From NCBI GenBank assembly GCA_963803115.1, contig CAWDLN010000001.1, positions 62,001 to 126,000 of the forward strand: a stretch of DNA of 64,000 nt, read 5' to 3'. Of this stretch, positions 49,482-58,874 are shown piece after piece (the first letter of the stretch is position 1; each line of letters opens with the position of its first letter). Origin of the DNA: DATBGZ01 sp963803115 (lineage in GTDB: Bacteria; Actinomycetota; Actinomycetes; Mycobacteriales; Micromonosporaceae). Under the pieces are notes generated by a model that had not been told where the DNA came from, searched no databases, and saw nothing but the letters and a program-made list of their open reading frames with translations. Position numbers and translations under genes: made by a program.

Positions 49482-50225
49482 GTGACGAGCATCGCCGCGC
49501 GAACATCCGCATTCCACGAGGGCACCGTCGAGGCGCCGGTACCCGGACACGAGTACGTGCGCGGGTGGGGCGTGTTCGCGCTTCCGTTCGACTCCGGGCA
49601 CGTCCTGGCGCTGCGGGTGGTCCCACAGAACTCGTTCGCGCCGTATCGAACCGTGTGGCACCGCCACCCCAACGGCCGGTGGTCGATCTTCGTCGACGCC
49701 CCCCGACTGGACATCGCCTGCCCGCGGTACGTCGGCGCCGCCTGCGGGTACACCGGCCACGCCCGGATCGAACTGTCCTGGACCGGCCCTCGAACGCTGC
49801 GCGTCTCGCTCGACGCGCCGTCGTTGGACTGGACCCTGAGCGTCCACACGTCGCCCGGCGCTGGCCGTTCTGAACACGCTCGGCGCAGCAACGCCCCTGC
49901 AACATGGCGACACACCTGGCTAGACCGCGGGACCGAACGAATGGCCCAGGCGCTGGGCATGGGCCGTTTGGCGTTGTCGGGTGAAATGCCCAGCGGGCAC
50001 GTCGGAAAGCTGATGCCACAGCGCATGTACTACGTCGACGACGCGCAGGCGACTCTCGACGGCCTCGACCTCGGACGTCCGACCCGCCTCGCCGAGAACC
50101 CAAAGATCGGCGACTTACCGTTGCCGGCGCGCGGCGTGCTCGTCATCGGTCAGGGCATGTGGCAGATCCGCGACCCCGAGGAGTTCAGCCGTACCCGTAC
50201 CGCAGTAATGGTGAGGGAGACCTGA
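49482..50225 (+). CDS. Conserved hypothetical protein
   Basis: A 247-residue protein starting with GTG five bases after the DsrE stop. It is rich in beta strands (WGVFALPFDSGHVLALRVV, GRWSIFVDAP, ARIELSWTGPRTLRVSLD), with a helical insert (RGTERMAQALGMGRLALSG) and a closing PARGVLVIGQGMW. No family was recognised. The coupling to DsrE and to a methyltransferase remnant (its stop TGA overlaps the remnant's ATG) suggests a three-gene operon. Confidence 0.7.
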   Translation: MTSIAARTSAFHEGTVEAPVPGHEYVRGWGVFALPFDSGHVLALRVVPQNSFAPYRTVWHRHPNGRWSIFVDAPRLDIACPRYVGAACGYTGHARIELSWTGPRTLRVSLDAPSLDWTLSVHTSPGAGRSEHARRSNAPATWRHTWLDRGTERMAQALGMGRLALSGEMPSGHVGKLMPQRMYYVDDAQATLDGLDLGRPTRLAENPKIGDLPLPARGVLVIGQGMWQIRDPEEFSRTRTAVMVRET

Positions 50226-50419
50226 TGAGCAGCAACACCCACCGCTTCGATACGGCTGACCTGGAAGCCCGGATCAAAACGACATACGAGCAGGTCGATC
50301 TCGAGCTACACCACGGGTTCCACTTCTAGACTGGCGTGTTCCACTCAGCGGCTGCAGCACTGCGACCCAGAGGGCGCATGGCGATCGCCGACATCGTCAG
50401 CGACATCCGCCTCCCCTGA
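50225..50419 (+). pseudogene. Methyltransferase remnant (internally deleted)
   Basis: The first 34 codons (DTADLEARIKTTYEQV, then HHGFHF followed by TAG) match the N-terminus of the methyltransferase at 60578-61348 (DTRELQAKVRDMYRHV, YHF). About 10 bases on, the sequence resumes as LRPRGRMAIADIVSDIRLP and a stop, matching the later motif LRPGGRLAIADIVSERQL. Roughly 110 codons, including the SAM-binding motif I, are missing and the C-terminus is absent. The ATG overlaps the upstream stop (TGATG), so it was once the operon's third gene. Confidence 0.8.
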
Positions 50420-50424
50420 CGGAG

Positions 50425-50715
50425 TCACGCAACGGCCTTCGCACTAGCAATCTCTGGGCTCCTCTGCTGAATGGTGGCCGAGCCGGCGACAACGCCGTTG
50501 CCGCCAACCGCCTGGTCGACGTCGCCGTCATAACGCAGGCACCGGGACCGGGTACTCGGAACCCCTTCAGGACCGGTGACTCGTCGTCGCCGCCTCCACG
50601 GCCGCTCACGGCGGGTGCGCGCCTGCCTGGCGCGTCGGAACTCGTCAGCAGCAGCCACCAATTCTGCATGGCGTTGCCGCGCGAGCGCGGAAAGGACATC
50701 TGGATGGTGGATCAT
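50425..50715 (-). CDS. Small basic hypothetical protein
   Basis: Ninety-six residues beginning MIHHPDVLSALARQRHAEL, with an Arg-rich middle (RRERPWRRRRR). Short proteins starting this way are common in actinobacteria; function is unknown. The ATG is preceded by GGGGAGA. The C-terminal third is less convincing and may be read in the wrong frame. Confidence 0.55.
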   Translation of the reverse strand: MIHHPDVLSALARQRHAELVAAADEFRRARQARTRRERPWRRRRRVTGPEGVPSTRSRCLRYDGDVDQAVGGNGVVAGSATIQQRSPEIASAKAVA

Positions 50716-51052
50716 GGTTTCTCCCCTGAACCCGGGACTCGCGGACACTTGGCCGGCGAGCAGGGACAGCCACCGGCACCACAAGCGTCGGCGGTCGCGC
50801 GCACCCGCAAATCAGTACGCGCTACGGCTCTCTGCACGGACTCCACCTCCGTGCCGAAGACCTGCGCCGGTCAGGCACTGTGAGCACGGCAACGTCATAG
50901 ATCGGCCGGCCGTGACCTTCGACCTCGGCGATGATGGCGGCGCTCCGCTCGTTCGTGGCCGTTGACGAGCCGGGCCTAGTCCGGATGGTTCAACAGGTTC
51001 GCAGAACCCATTCGGATCTCGCCAGCACGGAGATCCTCATCGCCTGCGGCGG
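50716..51052. other. Gene-free interval
   Basis: Between the small minus-strand gene and the end of the LuxR regulator. A plus-strand frame at 50934-51083 is short and overlaps the regulator, so it is not listed as a gene. Nothing else stands out. Confidence 0.4.
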
Positions 51053-53587
51053 TCACCTCGCGGCCGCCGGCGGGTCGCTGTGACGATGCTTGGCGGACGA
51101 GGCCGCCCGTGACGCATCGGCCGCGGTGATGCGCTTACCTTCGGCTTCAGCAGCGGCGAGGGCGTCAGCGCCGAGAACGTCGAGCAGCGCGTCGCGGAGC
51201 ATGGTATCGGGTAGCTGGATCGGTCGCATGTGGACGGCGGCTGACTCGCGCGCGGCGTGCGCTGTACCTAGGAGAACGGCGGCCTGCCGGTGGCGGCCCT
51301 GTCCGTGGTGCACTGCAGCGAGGGCCTCCAGCGCGTTCACGAGTACGAAGGACTGGCCGGCGAGCATGATGGCGTCGACGCTCGCAGCCAGCAGTTCTTC
51401 GGCGCGGTCCAGTTGTCCTCCCTCGTGTGCCGACACCCCGAGCATGTACAGCGCCCGGCCGGTGCAGCGGTGGTCTCCGAGTCGGCGCAGCGTCGGGAGG
51501 CTCTCTCCCATCAGCCGGGCGGCACCGTCGTGGTCACCGCGTTGCCAGCCCAGTTGAGCGAAGCCGACCTGGGCGTGCACGAGATCCTCCTGGCTGCCAG
51601 CTGCGTCAGCGAGTGTCTGGCTCTCGGAGAGCCACGCGTGCACTTCGTCATCGGCGAGGCCGGCATAGATTGATCGTTGGGCCAGGATGAACAGTGCGTT
51701 GGCTGCGTACATCTGGTCCCCGACGGTGCGAAAGAGTTCCACGCTGGCAAGTCCCCAGTGCCGTGCTTCGGTCAACTCGCCGGCGACCTGCGCCAGGCCC
51801 TGCATTGTCAGAGCACGCTCCCAAGCGTGATCGGCGTCCAGACGGTCCAAGGCGTCGTGCAGCGCGGGAACGGCCAACTCCGGCTGGACCCACATGGCGC
51901 CCATCCCGACCGCCCGGGCGGCGAGAGCACGGCTGAGGTCGTCCAGGCCGGCGGCGAGGCGCTCGGCTCGACGGGCCAGGTCGAACGAGGCCCGCGCATC
52001 CGATGGCTGCCGTATGGCGCTGGCGGCGGCGAGTCCGGCAACCGTTCGGGCTGTGGCCGGAGGTTCTCCGAGCTCCAGTGCCCGCTCGATCCAGGTCCAT
52101 GCCTCTCGTCGCTGCCCGGTGACGTCCCAGAACCGCTGTAGTGCTGCGACCCACCGCCAGCTCGCCTCGATATCGGCCGTCTCGACGCTGTGCGCCAGCC
52201 CGGCTCTCAGGTTCGGCTGCTCGGTGGTGAGCCGGTCGATCGCTACCCGCTGTTGTGCCGCGCGCAGAAGGCCGGCGGCATGTTCAGCCAGTTCAAGATA
52301 ATGACGGGCATGGAACCGTCTGGCCTCGGGCTCCACGCCAGAGGCGGCCAGCCGTTGCGTGGCGTACGCCCGCAGACTCTCCAGCAGCCGATACCGGCGA
52401 GGGCTGCGACCGACGCTGGAAACCAGCGACTTGTCCACCAGTCGTGGCAGGAGGCCTAACACGGCCGAGTCCGTGGAGCCGTCGTTGCGATGCACCGCAC
52501 GCGCTGCCTCGAAGTCGAAGTCCGCCGGGAAGACGCCGAACCGATCAAACAACTCCCGCTCTTGGTCATCGAGCAGGTCGTAACTCCAGTCGATAGCGGC
52601 GCGAAGCGTTCGGTGGCGCGGCGGAGCCGTCCGAGCCCCTGCGGAGAGCAACTCGAATCGCTGATCAAGATGCCGCACCAGCTCGGCCGGGTCGAAGCTT
52701 CGCACCAGCGCCGCTGCCAGCTCGATGGCCAGCGGAATACCGTCGAGCCGGCGGCAGATCGCCACGATGTCTGCGACGTTGGCGTCGGTGAGCGCGAAGC
52801 CGGGTGACACGACCGCCGCCCGCACCACAAAGAGGCGTACGGCATCAGAGTCGGCGGCAGCGGCCAGCGACGTCGGTACGGGCATCGGCAGCACCTGGTA
52901 GGTGGCCTCGCCCGCTACGGCGAGTGGTTCACGACTTGTGGCGAGCACCCGAAGCTGCGAGCCGGCGGCCAGGAGATCAGCGACGATCTCGACGGCCGCC
53001 CCGATCACGTGGTCGCAGTTGTCCACCAGCAGCAGGCACCTCATTCCGCCAGCGACATCGCGCAGCACGTCGCGAAGCGGCCACCCGGGTTGCGGTAGTA
53101 CACCCAGGGCGCGGGCCACGGTATCGGCAACAAGGTCAGGCGTAACGGGCGCGAGATCCGCGAGTCGGGCGCCGTCCGGGAACTCGTCGGCCAACTGCCC
53201 GGCGACGTGGAGCGCGAGGCGGGTCTTGCCCACACCGCCTGGCCCGATAAGCGTGACCAGCCGATGGCTGGCCGCCAGTGTGGCGAGCTCGGTGGTCTCG
53301 TTCTCTCGGCCGATGAGGCTCGTCAGCGGAATCGGAAGCGCCGCCTCGTCGCGGACCGACCGGCGCAGCTCGACCCCCAGATCGGCCAGCGCCGTGCGGT
53401 CGCTGACGCCGAGCTTTCGCAGGAGGGAGGCGATGTGGCTCTCCACGGTCCGTACCGAGACGTACAAGCGCTCGGCGATCTCGCGGTTGCGCAGCCGCGC
53501 AGCGACCGCCGAGAGCACCTCCGCCTCACGCTCGGTCACGCCGGCGCGGGACAGCCGCTCGGGCATGCGAACGCCGTCGGCTGCCAT
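51053..53587 (-). CDS. LuxR-type regulator with NB-ARC-like ATPase and TPR region
   Basis: An 844-residue regulator. A LuxR helix-turn-helix lies at the N-terminus (VTEREAEVLSAVAARLRNREI, VSVRTVESHIASLLRKLG, residues about 17-62). A STAND/NB-ARC ATPase follows with Walker A GPGGVGKT at 115-122 and LLLVDNCDH as Walker B. The winged-helix region (LLDDQERELFDRFGVFPADF) and a long TPR-like C-terminus complete it. The N-terminal rather than C-terminal position of the HTH is unusual for LAL-type regulators but matches an AfsR-like scaffold. It is divergent from the FAD/OsmC/AhpD-like genes, its likely targets. Confidence 0.92.
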   Translation of the reverse strand: MAADGVRMPERLSRAGVTEREAEVLSAVAARLRNREIAERLYVSVRTVESHIASLLRKLGVSDRTALADLGVELRRSVRDEAALPIPLTSLIGRENETTELATLAASHRLVTLIGPGGVGKTRLALHVAGQLADEFPDGARLADLAPVTPDLVADTVARALGVLPQPGWPLRDVLRDVAGGMRCLLLVDNCDHVIGAAVEIVADLLAAGSQLRVLATSREPLAVAGEATYQVLPMPVPTSLAAAADSDAVRLFVVRAAVVSPGFALTDANVADIVAICRRLDGIPLAIELAAALVRSFDPAELVRHLDQRFELLSAGARTAPPRHRTLRAAIDWSYDLLDDQERELFDRFGVFPADFDFEAARAVHRNDGSTDSAVLGLLPRLVDKSLVSSVGRSPRRYRLLESLRAYATQRLAASGVEPEARRFHARHYLELAEHAAGLLRAAQQRVAIDRLTTEQPNLRAGLAHSVETADIEASWRWVAALQRFWDVTGQRREAWTWIERALELGEPPATARTVAGLAAASAIRQPSDARASFDLARRAERLAAGLDDLSRALAARAVGMGAMWVQPELAVPALHDALDRLDADHAWERALTMQGLAQVAGELTEARHWGLASVELFRTVGDQMYAANALFILAQRSIYAGLADDEVHAWLSESQTLADAAGSQEDLVHAQVGFAQLGWQRGDHDGAARLMGESLPTLRRLGDHRCTGRALYMLGVSAHEGGQLDRAEELLAASVDAIMLAGQSFVLVNALEALAAVHHGQGRHRQAAVLLGTAHAARESAAVHMRPIQLPDTMLRDALLDVLGADALAAAEAEGKRITAADASRAASSAKHRHSDPPAAAR

Positions 53588-53697
53588 TCACGCATTGTCC
53601 GGCACGGCGCCCACCGCAGGTTACGGAGGTCACATCCGTACCGAAGTCCGTAGGGCGCTCGGATGTGGTGTGGCCGCCGGTCGCCGACGCTGGGTCC

Positions 53698-54892
53698 ATG
53701 CCTATCGACCGCCACCGCTGGGATGTCGTCGTCGTCGGCGCCCGCGCCGCCGGGTCCGCGACCGCGCTGCTCCTGGCCCGGCTAGGTCATGACGTACTGC
53801 TGCTGGACAGGGCTGTCTTCCCGGCCGACACACTTTCCACACACCAAATCGCCCGGACCGGCGTGGTGCAGTTGCACCGGTGGGGGCTACTTCAGACGGT
53901 CCTCGACAGCGGTGCACCGGCCATCCGACAGGTCACGTTCAGTACACCGGCTGAGTCGACCACTCGACAGATCAAATACAAGTCTGGGGTCGACCTGCTC
54001 GTGGCGCCCCGCCGCTACATTCTCGACCCCATCGTCGCGCAGGCAGCCGCCGATGCGGGCGCCCAGCTGCAGCTCGGTGTCACCGTTACCGGCCTGCACC
54101 TCAACGACGCCGGACGCGTCACCGGTGTGTACGGACACGACCAAGCCGGAACACCGCTGGACGTCCAGGCGCGGTTCGTCGTCGGCGCCGACGGCTTGGG
54201 CTCACGGGTCGCTCGCGCGATCGGAGCGAAGGTTACGTCGTCCCGCGGCGATGGCGGCGCGGTGCAGTACGCCTACTACGGCGGGATCCCGTGGCCGGGC
54301 ATTGAGCTCATCGCTGCCAACAGAGCCCTTACCGGCGTCTTTCCAACTCACCACGGCGAGGCCTGCATCTGGATCTGCAGCCCGTCAATCGATGCGCAAC
54401 AGGCTCGCCGAGGTGCATCGTCGCGCGAAGATGCGTTTACGGCCTACCTGGACCGCACTGCGCCCGAGTTGGCGCAACGGTTGCGCTCTGGCAAGCGCAC
54501 GTCTCCGGTTCGGGGCATGCTCCGTACGCCCAACTTCGTCCGGCAGGCGCACGGACCGGGCTGGGCACTCGTCGGCGATGCCGGCTACCACCGCGACGCG
54601 GTCACCGGCCACGGCCTCAGCGACGCCTACCGGGACGCCGAACTGCTCGCCGTCGCGCTCGCACCGAGCGCTTGCGGGGCGAGCCGACGAGAGCACCGCC
54701 CTGGCACGACTATCAACGCCGGCGCGATGAATCCCTGCGCGAGATCTTTGACCTCACCTGCGCGTTGGCCAGCTACCCGCCCTTACCGGAGTTCGTCGAA
54801 CTGCAGAAGCGGCTCAGCGCCGCAATCGACATGGAGGCCGCCGAGGCATCCGCCCGCCCGATTCCAGGCGACCGCGAGTTTGCCCCGCCTAA
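53698..54892 (+). CDS. FAD-dependent oxidoreductase (geranylgeranyl reductase-like), frameshifted
   Basis: About 395 residues once shifts are repaired. The FAD-binding VVVVGARAAGSATALLLARLG, the second FAD motif (FVVGADGLGS) and the third (ALVGDAGYHRDAVTGHGLSDAYRDAELLA) are clear. Near 54662 and 54710 the frame moves twice by one base (ALAGRADESTALAR, then YQRRRDESLREIF), and the natural stop is probably TAA at 54890-54892 after a further shift. Without repair the frame would run on into OsmC, which has its own ribosome-binding site. Substrate is unknown; such enzymes hydroxylate or reduce lipids and polyketides. Confidence 0.75.
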
Positions 54893-54959
54893 ACCGCGTC
54901 CGCCTGGCCAACCACCAGCCTGCGCGCCCGCGCAGCACCACACCGAAGAGGAACTCGAC

Positions 54960-55531
54960 ATGACCGCCACACTCAACGAGTCGACGCGCAACGGCGTCGA
55001 CACCGCCACCCTGTTCGCCACTCTCGATGCGGTCAAGGCCGCGCCGGAGGCCGCCAAGTTCCAGTTCCGCGCCGACAACGAATGGATCAGCGGCACGCAC
55101 AGCCGCGGCACCATCCACGGCTTCTTCGGCGTCGGCGAGGAGCGAACCCACGAGCGCAGCTTCCACTTCGACGCCGACCATCCCGCCGTCCTCGTCGGCC
55201 GGGACAACGGCCCGACCCCGGTCGAGTACGTGCTGCACGCGCTCGCCGCCTGCCTCACTGCCGGCCTGGCCAACATCGCCGCCGCCCGCGGCATCCAGCT
55301 CACCGAGGTGCGGTCCACCATCTCCGGTGACATCGACCTCAACGGCATCCTCGGGCTCAACCCTAACGTCCGCAACGGTTACCAGAGGCATCGCCGTCCG
55401 GTTCACGCGTCAAGGGCGACGCCCCGGCCGAGAAGCTGCGCGAGCTCGTCGAGCAGTCCCGGGCCCGCTCCGCCGTCTACGACATCATCACCAACCACGT
55501 GCCAATCACCATCGACATCACGACCGGTTGA
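54960..55531 (+). CDS. OsmC family peroxiredoxin, frameshifted
   Basis: About 190 residues of an OsmC/Ohr-like protein (TPVEYVLHALAACLTAGLANIAAARGI is the region around the peroxidatic Cys; GDIDLNGILGL follows). Family members reduce organic hydroperoxides with a Cys pair; here the first Cys lies in the AAC of HALAACLTAG. One extra base near 55394 and another near 55416 move the C-terminus (KGDAPAEKLRELVEQSRARS, then ITIDITTG) into other frames. Both are apparent insertions. GAGGA seven bases before ATG 54960 supports this start. Confidence 0.78.
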
Positions 55532-55595
55532 GCCCATTGTGGGGCCGGGCGCAGCCTCGCTCGGCCCCTTGCAAGCCTCAGAACGGAGAATCTGC

Positions 55596-56243
55596 ATGTC
55601 ACACAGCGCCAAGTACCTGCCTGCCCAGGCACCGGATCAGGTAAACGGCTGGATCGGCTTCCTGCGGATCCCCGAAACGAGTCCGGAAGCGCAACGCAGC
55701 TTCGAGGAGGACATCGCCGAGCTGGGATATGTCATGAACACCTCCCGGTTGTGGGCGTACCAGCCCAGCACCCTGGCGGGACTGTTCAACCTCCTGCGAC
55801 AGGCCAACTCCACGGACAACCTCACTCTTCACCAGCGCCAGATTCTCGTCACGGCATGCGCGTCAGCCTTCGGCGACTCCTACTGCTCACTGGCATGGGG
55901 TGGCAAGCTCGCCGAGGCAAGCGATGCGAACACGGCCGCCGGGGTACTGCGGGGGCTCGACGATCACCTGAACGCCAACGAACGGGCCATGGCCAAATGG
56001 GCGCGCATGGTGGCGAAGGATCCCAACGCCACCACCCCGGACGACGTCCGAGACCTGCGGGACGCGGGGTTCAGTGACTCCCAAATCTTCACCATGACAG
56101 TGTTCGTCGCGCTGCGCCTCGCCTTCTCCACGGTCAACGATGCGCTCGGACTTTCCCCCGACGCAGCCCTCCGCTCGACCGTGCCGGCCGCCGTCCTTGA
56201 CTCCGTCACGGTCGGACGCCCGATCGAAGACAACCCGATATGA
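55596..56243 (+). CDS. AhpD/carboxymuconolactone decarboxylase-like protein
   Basis: A 215-residue helical protein of the AhpD/CMD superfamily (YVMNTSRLWAYQPSTLAGLF, LTLHQRQILVTACASAFGDSYCSLAWG). The usual CxxC plus His of AhpD is not kept: the motif reads YCSLAWGGK, with a single Cys. It may therefore be a non-redox member or use another partner. ACGGAGA precedes the ATG. It follows OsmC and its stop overlaps the next gene by ATGA, so FAD, OsmC, AhpD-like and methyltransferase genes form one operon. Confidence 0.85.
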   Translation: MSHSAKYLPAQAPDQVNGWIGFLRIPETSPEAQRSFEEDIAELGYVMNTSRLWAYQPSTLAGLFNLLRQANSTDNLTLHQRQILVTACASAFGDSYCSLAWGGKLAEASDANTAAGVLRGLDDHLNANERAMAKWARMVAKDPNATTPDDVRDLRDAGFSDSQIFTMTVFVALRLAFSTVNDALGLSPDAALRSTVPAAVLDSVTVGRPIEDNPI

Positions 56244-56941
56244 CCGAATGTGCGGAGCGAACCGCCGATTCTGCGCAACGAGCCGACGCGAGCCGAGCAT
56301 TCGCTCGTCGGCTCGCGGCGGAATCGGTCGCCAACGGTGACGTCACCGGATGGTTCGAGACGCTCTACGCAGCCGCCGCGCACGGCACGGCCACGGTTCC
56401 GTGGGCGGGCTTCGCTCCCAATCCACGGCTGGTCTCCACATTGGACCATCCCGGTGCCGGCCGTGCGGTCGTGGTCGGATGCGGACTCGGCGACGACGCG
56501 GAGTATGTGGCCTCACTCGGCTATGCCACGACCGCGTTCGATGTATCACAGACGGCGATCGCCACCGCCCGGCGGCGCTTCCCCGACTCCACGGTCGAGT
56601 ACGTCACTGCCGACCTACTTGCGCCGCCGCCGTCCTGGGACGGAGCCTTCGATCTCGTCGTTGAGATCTTCACGCTCCAGGTCCTGACCGGACAGGCGCG
56701 ACACACCGCTTTCGCGCACACCGCCCAACTGGTCGCGCCCGGTGGCCGGCTGCTGGTCCTCGCCGGAGCCCGCCACGAGGACGACCACCCAGGCGACATG
56801 CCCTGGCCACTGACTCGAGCCGAGATCGAGCAGTTCACCACGTACGGTCTGACCGCAAGCTCCATTTTGGAGGTCATTGACGAGGAGAGCCGCGGGCCGA
56901 TCCGGCGCTGGACCGCCCGGTTCGACCGTCCAGTCGGATGA
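56240..56941 (+). CDS. SAM-dependent methyltransferase
   Basis: A 233-residue class I methyltransferase. Motif I is VVVGCGLGDDAEYVASLG, followed by acidic FDVSQTAI, then VTADLLAPP and APGGRLLVLAG. An N-terminal segment (WFETLYAAAAHGTATVPWAG) resembles thiopurine S-methyltransferase and TehB-like proteins, which methylate thiols or tellurite. The substrate is inferred only from this similarity. Its ATG overlaps the stop of the AhpD-like gene. Confidence 0.88.
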   Translation: MTECAERTADSAQRADASRAFARRLAAESVANGDVTGWFETLYAAAAHGTATVPWAGFAPNPRLVSTLDHPGAGRAVVVGCGLGDDAEYVASLGYATTAFDVSQTAIATARRRFPDSTVEYVTADLLAPPPSWDGAFDLVVEIFTLQVLTGQARHTAFAHTAQLVAPGGRLLVLAGARHEDDHPGDMPWPLTRAEIEQFTTYGLTASSILEVIDEESRGPIRRWTARFDRPVG

Positions 56942-57106
56942 TGATTTCAGACGCCGACGAGAAGCCCGGCCAGGCACGATTCGAGCATGGCGTCGGCGCG
57001 CCTGGCGGCTGCGCGCAGCGATCATTGCTGTCTTCGCACCGCTGGCCGTACGGGTCTACCGTCGCAGCATCGGCAACCCGCGAAGAACCTGCCAAAGGGG
57101 GGCGAG

Positions 57107-57804
57107 GTGACTGACGCCGAGTCCAATGCCGCCGACCGGCGCTGGCTTGCCGCAACCTGGACGTTCGTCAGCCAACACCTGCCTACGCCGCAGCGCCGCG
57201 TGTTGGACATCGGCTGTGGCCCGCTCGGCGGGCACGTCCCCGCTCTGCTGGCAGCGGGCTACCGTGCCGAGGGCATCGACCCCGAAGCTCCAGACGGCCC
57301 GCACTACCACCGGACCGAGTTCGAGAACTACGCCGCGGACCAGCCGGCCGACACGATCATCGCGTCCACGTCGCTCCACCACGTGTCCAATCTCAACGCC
57401 GTGGTCGAACTCATCGCCGAGCGCCTCGATCCTGGCGGCGTGTTGATTGTGGTGGAGTGGGCGCGGGAACGTTTCGACGAGGAAACCGCGCGGTGGTGTT
57501 TCGACCGACTGGCTCACGACGAGCCCGGCTGGCTGCACCGGAGGCGCGACGAATGGCTCGCTCGGGTCAAGCCTGGGACGCGTACCTGAACACCTGGGCG
57601 CGCACAGACGGGCTGCATACCGGTCAGGACATCTTGCGTGCGCTGGCGGCCCGCTTCGACACCACACTGCTCGCCCGCGGCCCGTACTTCTTTGCTGATC
57701 TGGGCGGCGTCACCGCTGCCGACGAGCAGGCTGCCATCGATGCCGGGCACATCCAGGCCAACGGCATCAACTTCGTCGGCAGCCGAACGACCCGGATCGA
57801 CTGA
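57107..57804 (+). CDS. SAM-dependent methyltransferase, frameshifted
   Basis: About 230 residues. Motif I is VLDIGCGPLGGHVPALLAAG, then acidic GIDPEAPDG, IIASTSLHHV and LDPGGVLIVVEWARERF. Near 57560 a missing base moves the reading from DEWLAR into the frame of GQAWDAYLNTWARTDGLHTG, which runs to FVGSRTTRID and the stop. Both halves together make a normal-length protein. The start is GTG 57107 behind a G-rich ribosome-binding site. Confidence 0.75.
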
Positions 57805-57906
57805 GTCGCAGTAGCGGCCAAGCACTGGGTATTTCGGTTTCGAATCTCACCACAACTTCGCGAAACGTCTTGCGGAACAAGCATCTGAAAGCGCACACTT
57901 ACGAAC

Positions 57907-58242
57907 GTGGCCGCTTACGGAGATGTCGACCTGGGCATCCTCGGTGACCCGACGCGGCGAGCGATCTTCGAGCTGCTAGCTCGACGTCCGTGCTCGGTTG
58001 GGGAGCTGGCCGAGCACCTGCCGATCACCCCGCAGGCCGTGTCCCAGCACCTACGGGTGCTCAGAGACGGCGGCCTAGTCGTCGCCACCCCAGAGGGCAC
58101 TCGCCGCATCTACCGGCTGAACCCGGACCGGGTTGCCGCCTTCGCGGCGTACTTCCAGCGCATCTGGGACGACGCATTGACCGCTTTTCAGAAGGCCGCC
58201 GACGCGGCCACCGCCCAATCCGAACAGGAGCAGCAACTATGA
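57907..58242 (+). CDS. ArsR-family repressor
   Basis: A 111-residue winged-helix regulator (LGDPTRRAIFELLARRPCSVGELAE, TPQAVSQHLRVLRDGGLV). No metal-binding Cys pair is evident, so it fits the non-metal SRPBCC-linked group. It is coupled by ATGA to the SRPBCC gene. The start is GTG 57907. Confidence 0.9.
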   Translation: MAAYGDVDLGILGDPTRRAIFELLARRPCSVGELAEHLPITPQAVSQHLRVLRDGGLVVATPEGTRRIYRLNPDRVAAFAAYFQRIWDDALTAFQKAADAATAQSEQEQQL

Positions 58243-58721
58243 GTGCCGCACCCGCCGTTCCCACTCTGCACGGCAGTGCCACAGTCGCCATGTCCGTCGA
58301 GAAGGCGTTCGCCTTCTTCACCGACTCGTTCGGCCGCTGGTGGCCAGCCGACTACCACATCGGCCAATCAGAGATGGCCGACGCCGTCCTGGAACCGCGA
58401 GAAGGTGGACGCTGGTACGAACGCGGCACCGACGGCAGCGAATGCGACTGGGGCCGGGTGCTGGTCTGGGAACCACCGCACCGGCTCGTCGTAACTTGGC
58501 AGATCAACGGCCAATGGCAGTACGACGACGACCCCGAACACGCCAGTGAGATCGAGGTCCGATTCACGCCGAGCGGACCGGAGCAGACCAACGTGGAGCT
58601 CGAACACCGACACCTCGACCGCCTGGTCGCCGGACAAGCGATCCACGACACCATCGGCCAAGGCGGCGGCTGGACCGCCATCCTCGAGACCTTCGCGAAA
58701 TCCGCAGAGGCCGGTAAGTAA
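58239..58721 (+). CDS. SRPBCC/AHSA1 domain protein
   Basis: A 160-residue START-like protein with the AHSA1 pattern (VEKAFAFFTDSFGRWWPADY, WGRVLVWEPPHRLVVTWQI, TNVELEHRHLDRL). Such proteins bind hydrophobic ligands or act in stress. The ArsR-SRPBCC pair is a widespread operon of unknown signal. Confidence 0.9.
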   Translation: MSAAPAVPTLHGSATVAMSVEKAFAFFTDSFGRWWPADYHIGQSEMADAVLEPREGGRWYERGTDGSECDWGRVLVWEPPHRLVVTWQINGQWQYDDDPEHASEIEVRFTPSGPEQTNVELEHRHLDRLVAGQAIHDTIGQGGGWTAILETFAKSAEAGK

Positions 58722-58874
58722 GCGGATCCGTCGTTGGCCGCTACGGCGGCAGTCAGCCACTGCGACTATCTGGTTGAGCTTCGCGCAGACCTGACTGGGG
58801 TCACCGGCCAACGGGCGGTGAAGGGCGACGGCGAGCCGAACGCTGTACCAGACCAGCGTGGTTACAGCGAACAA

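Noticed and set aside
50934..51083. Small 49-residue plus-strand gene
   Set aside because: It overlaps the 3' end of the LuxR regulator, is very short and has no ribosome-binding site support.
54672..56243. Single FAD-tail/OsmC/AhpD-like fusion protein of about 520 residues
   Set aside because: The long frame arises from one-base shifts. OsmC and the AhpD-like gene each have their own ribosome-binding site and ATG, and OsmC's real C-terminus lies in another frame.
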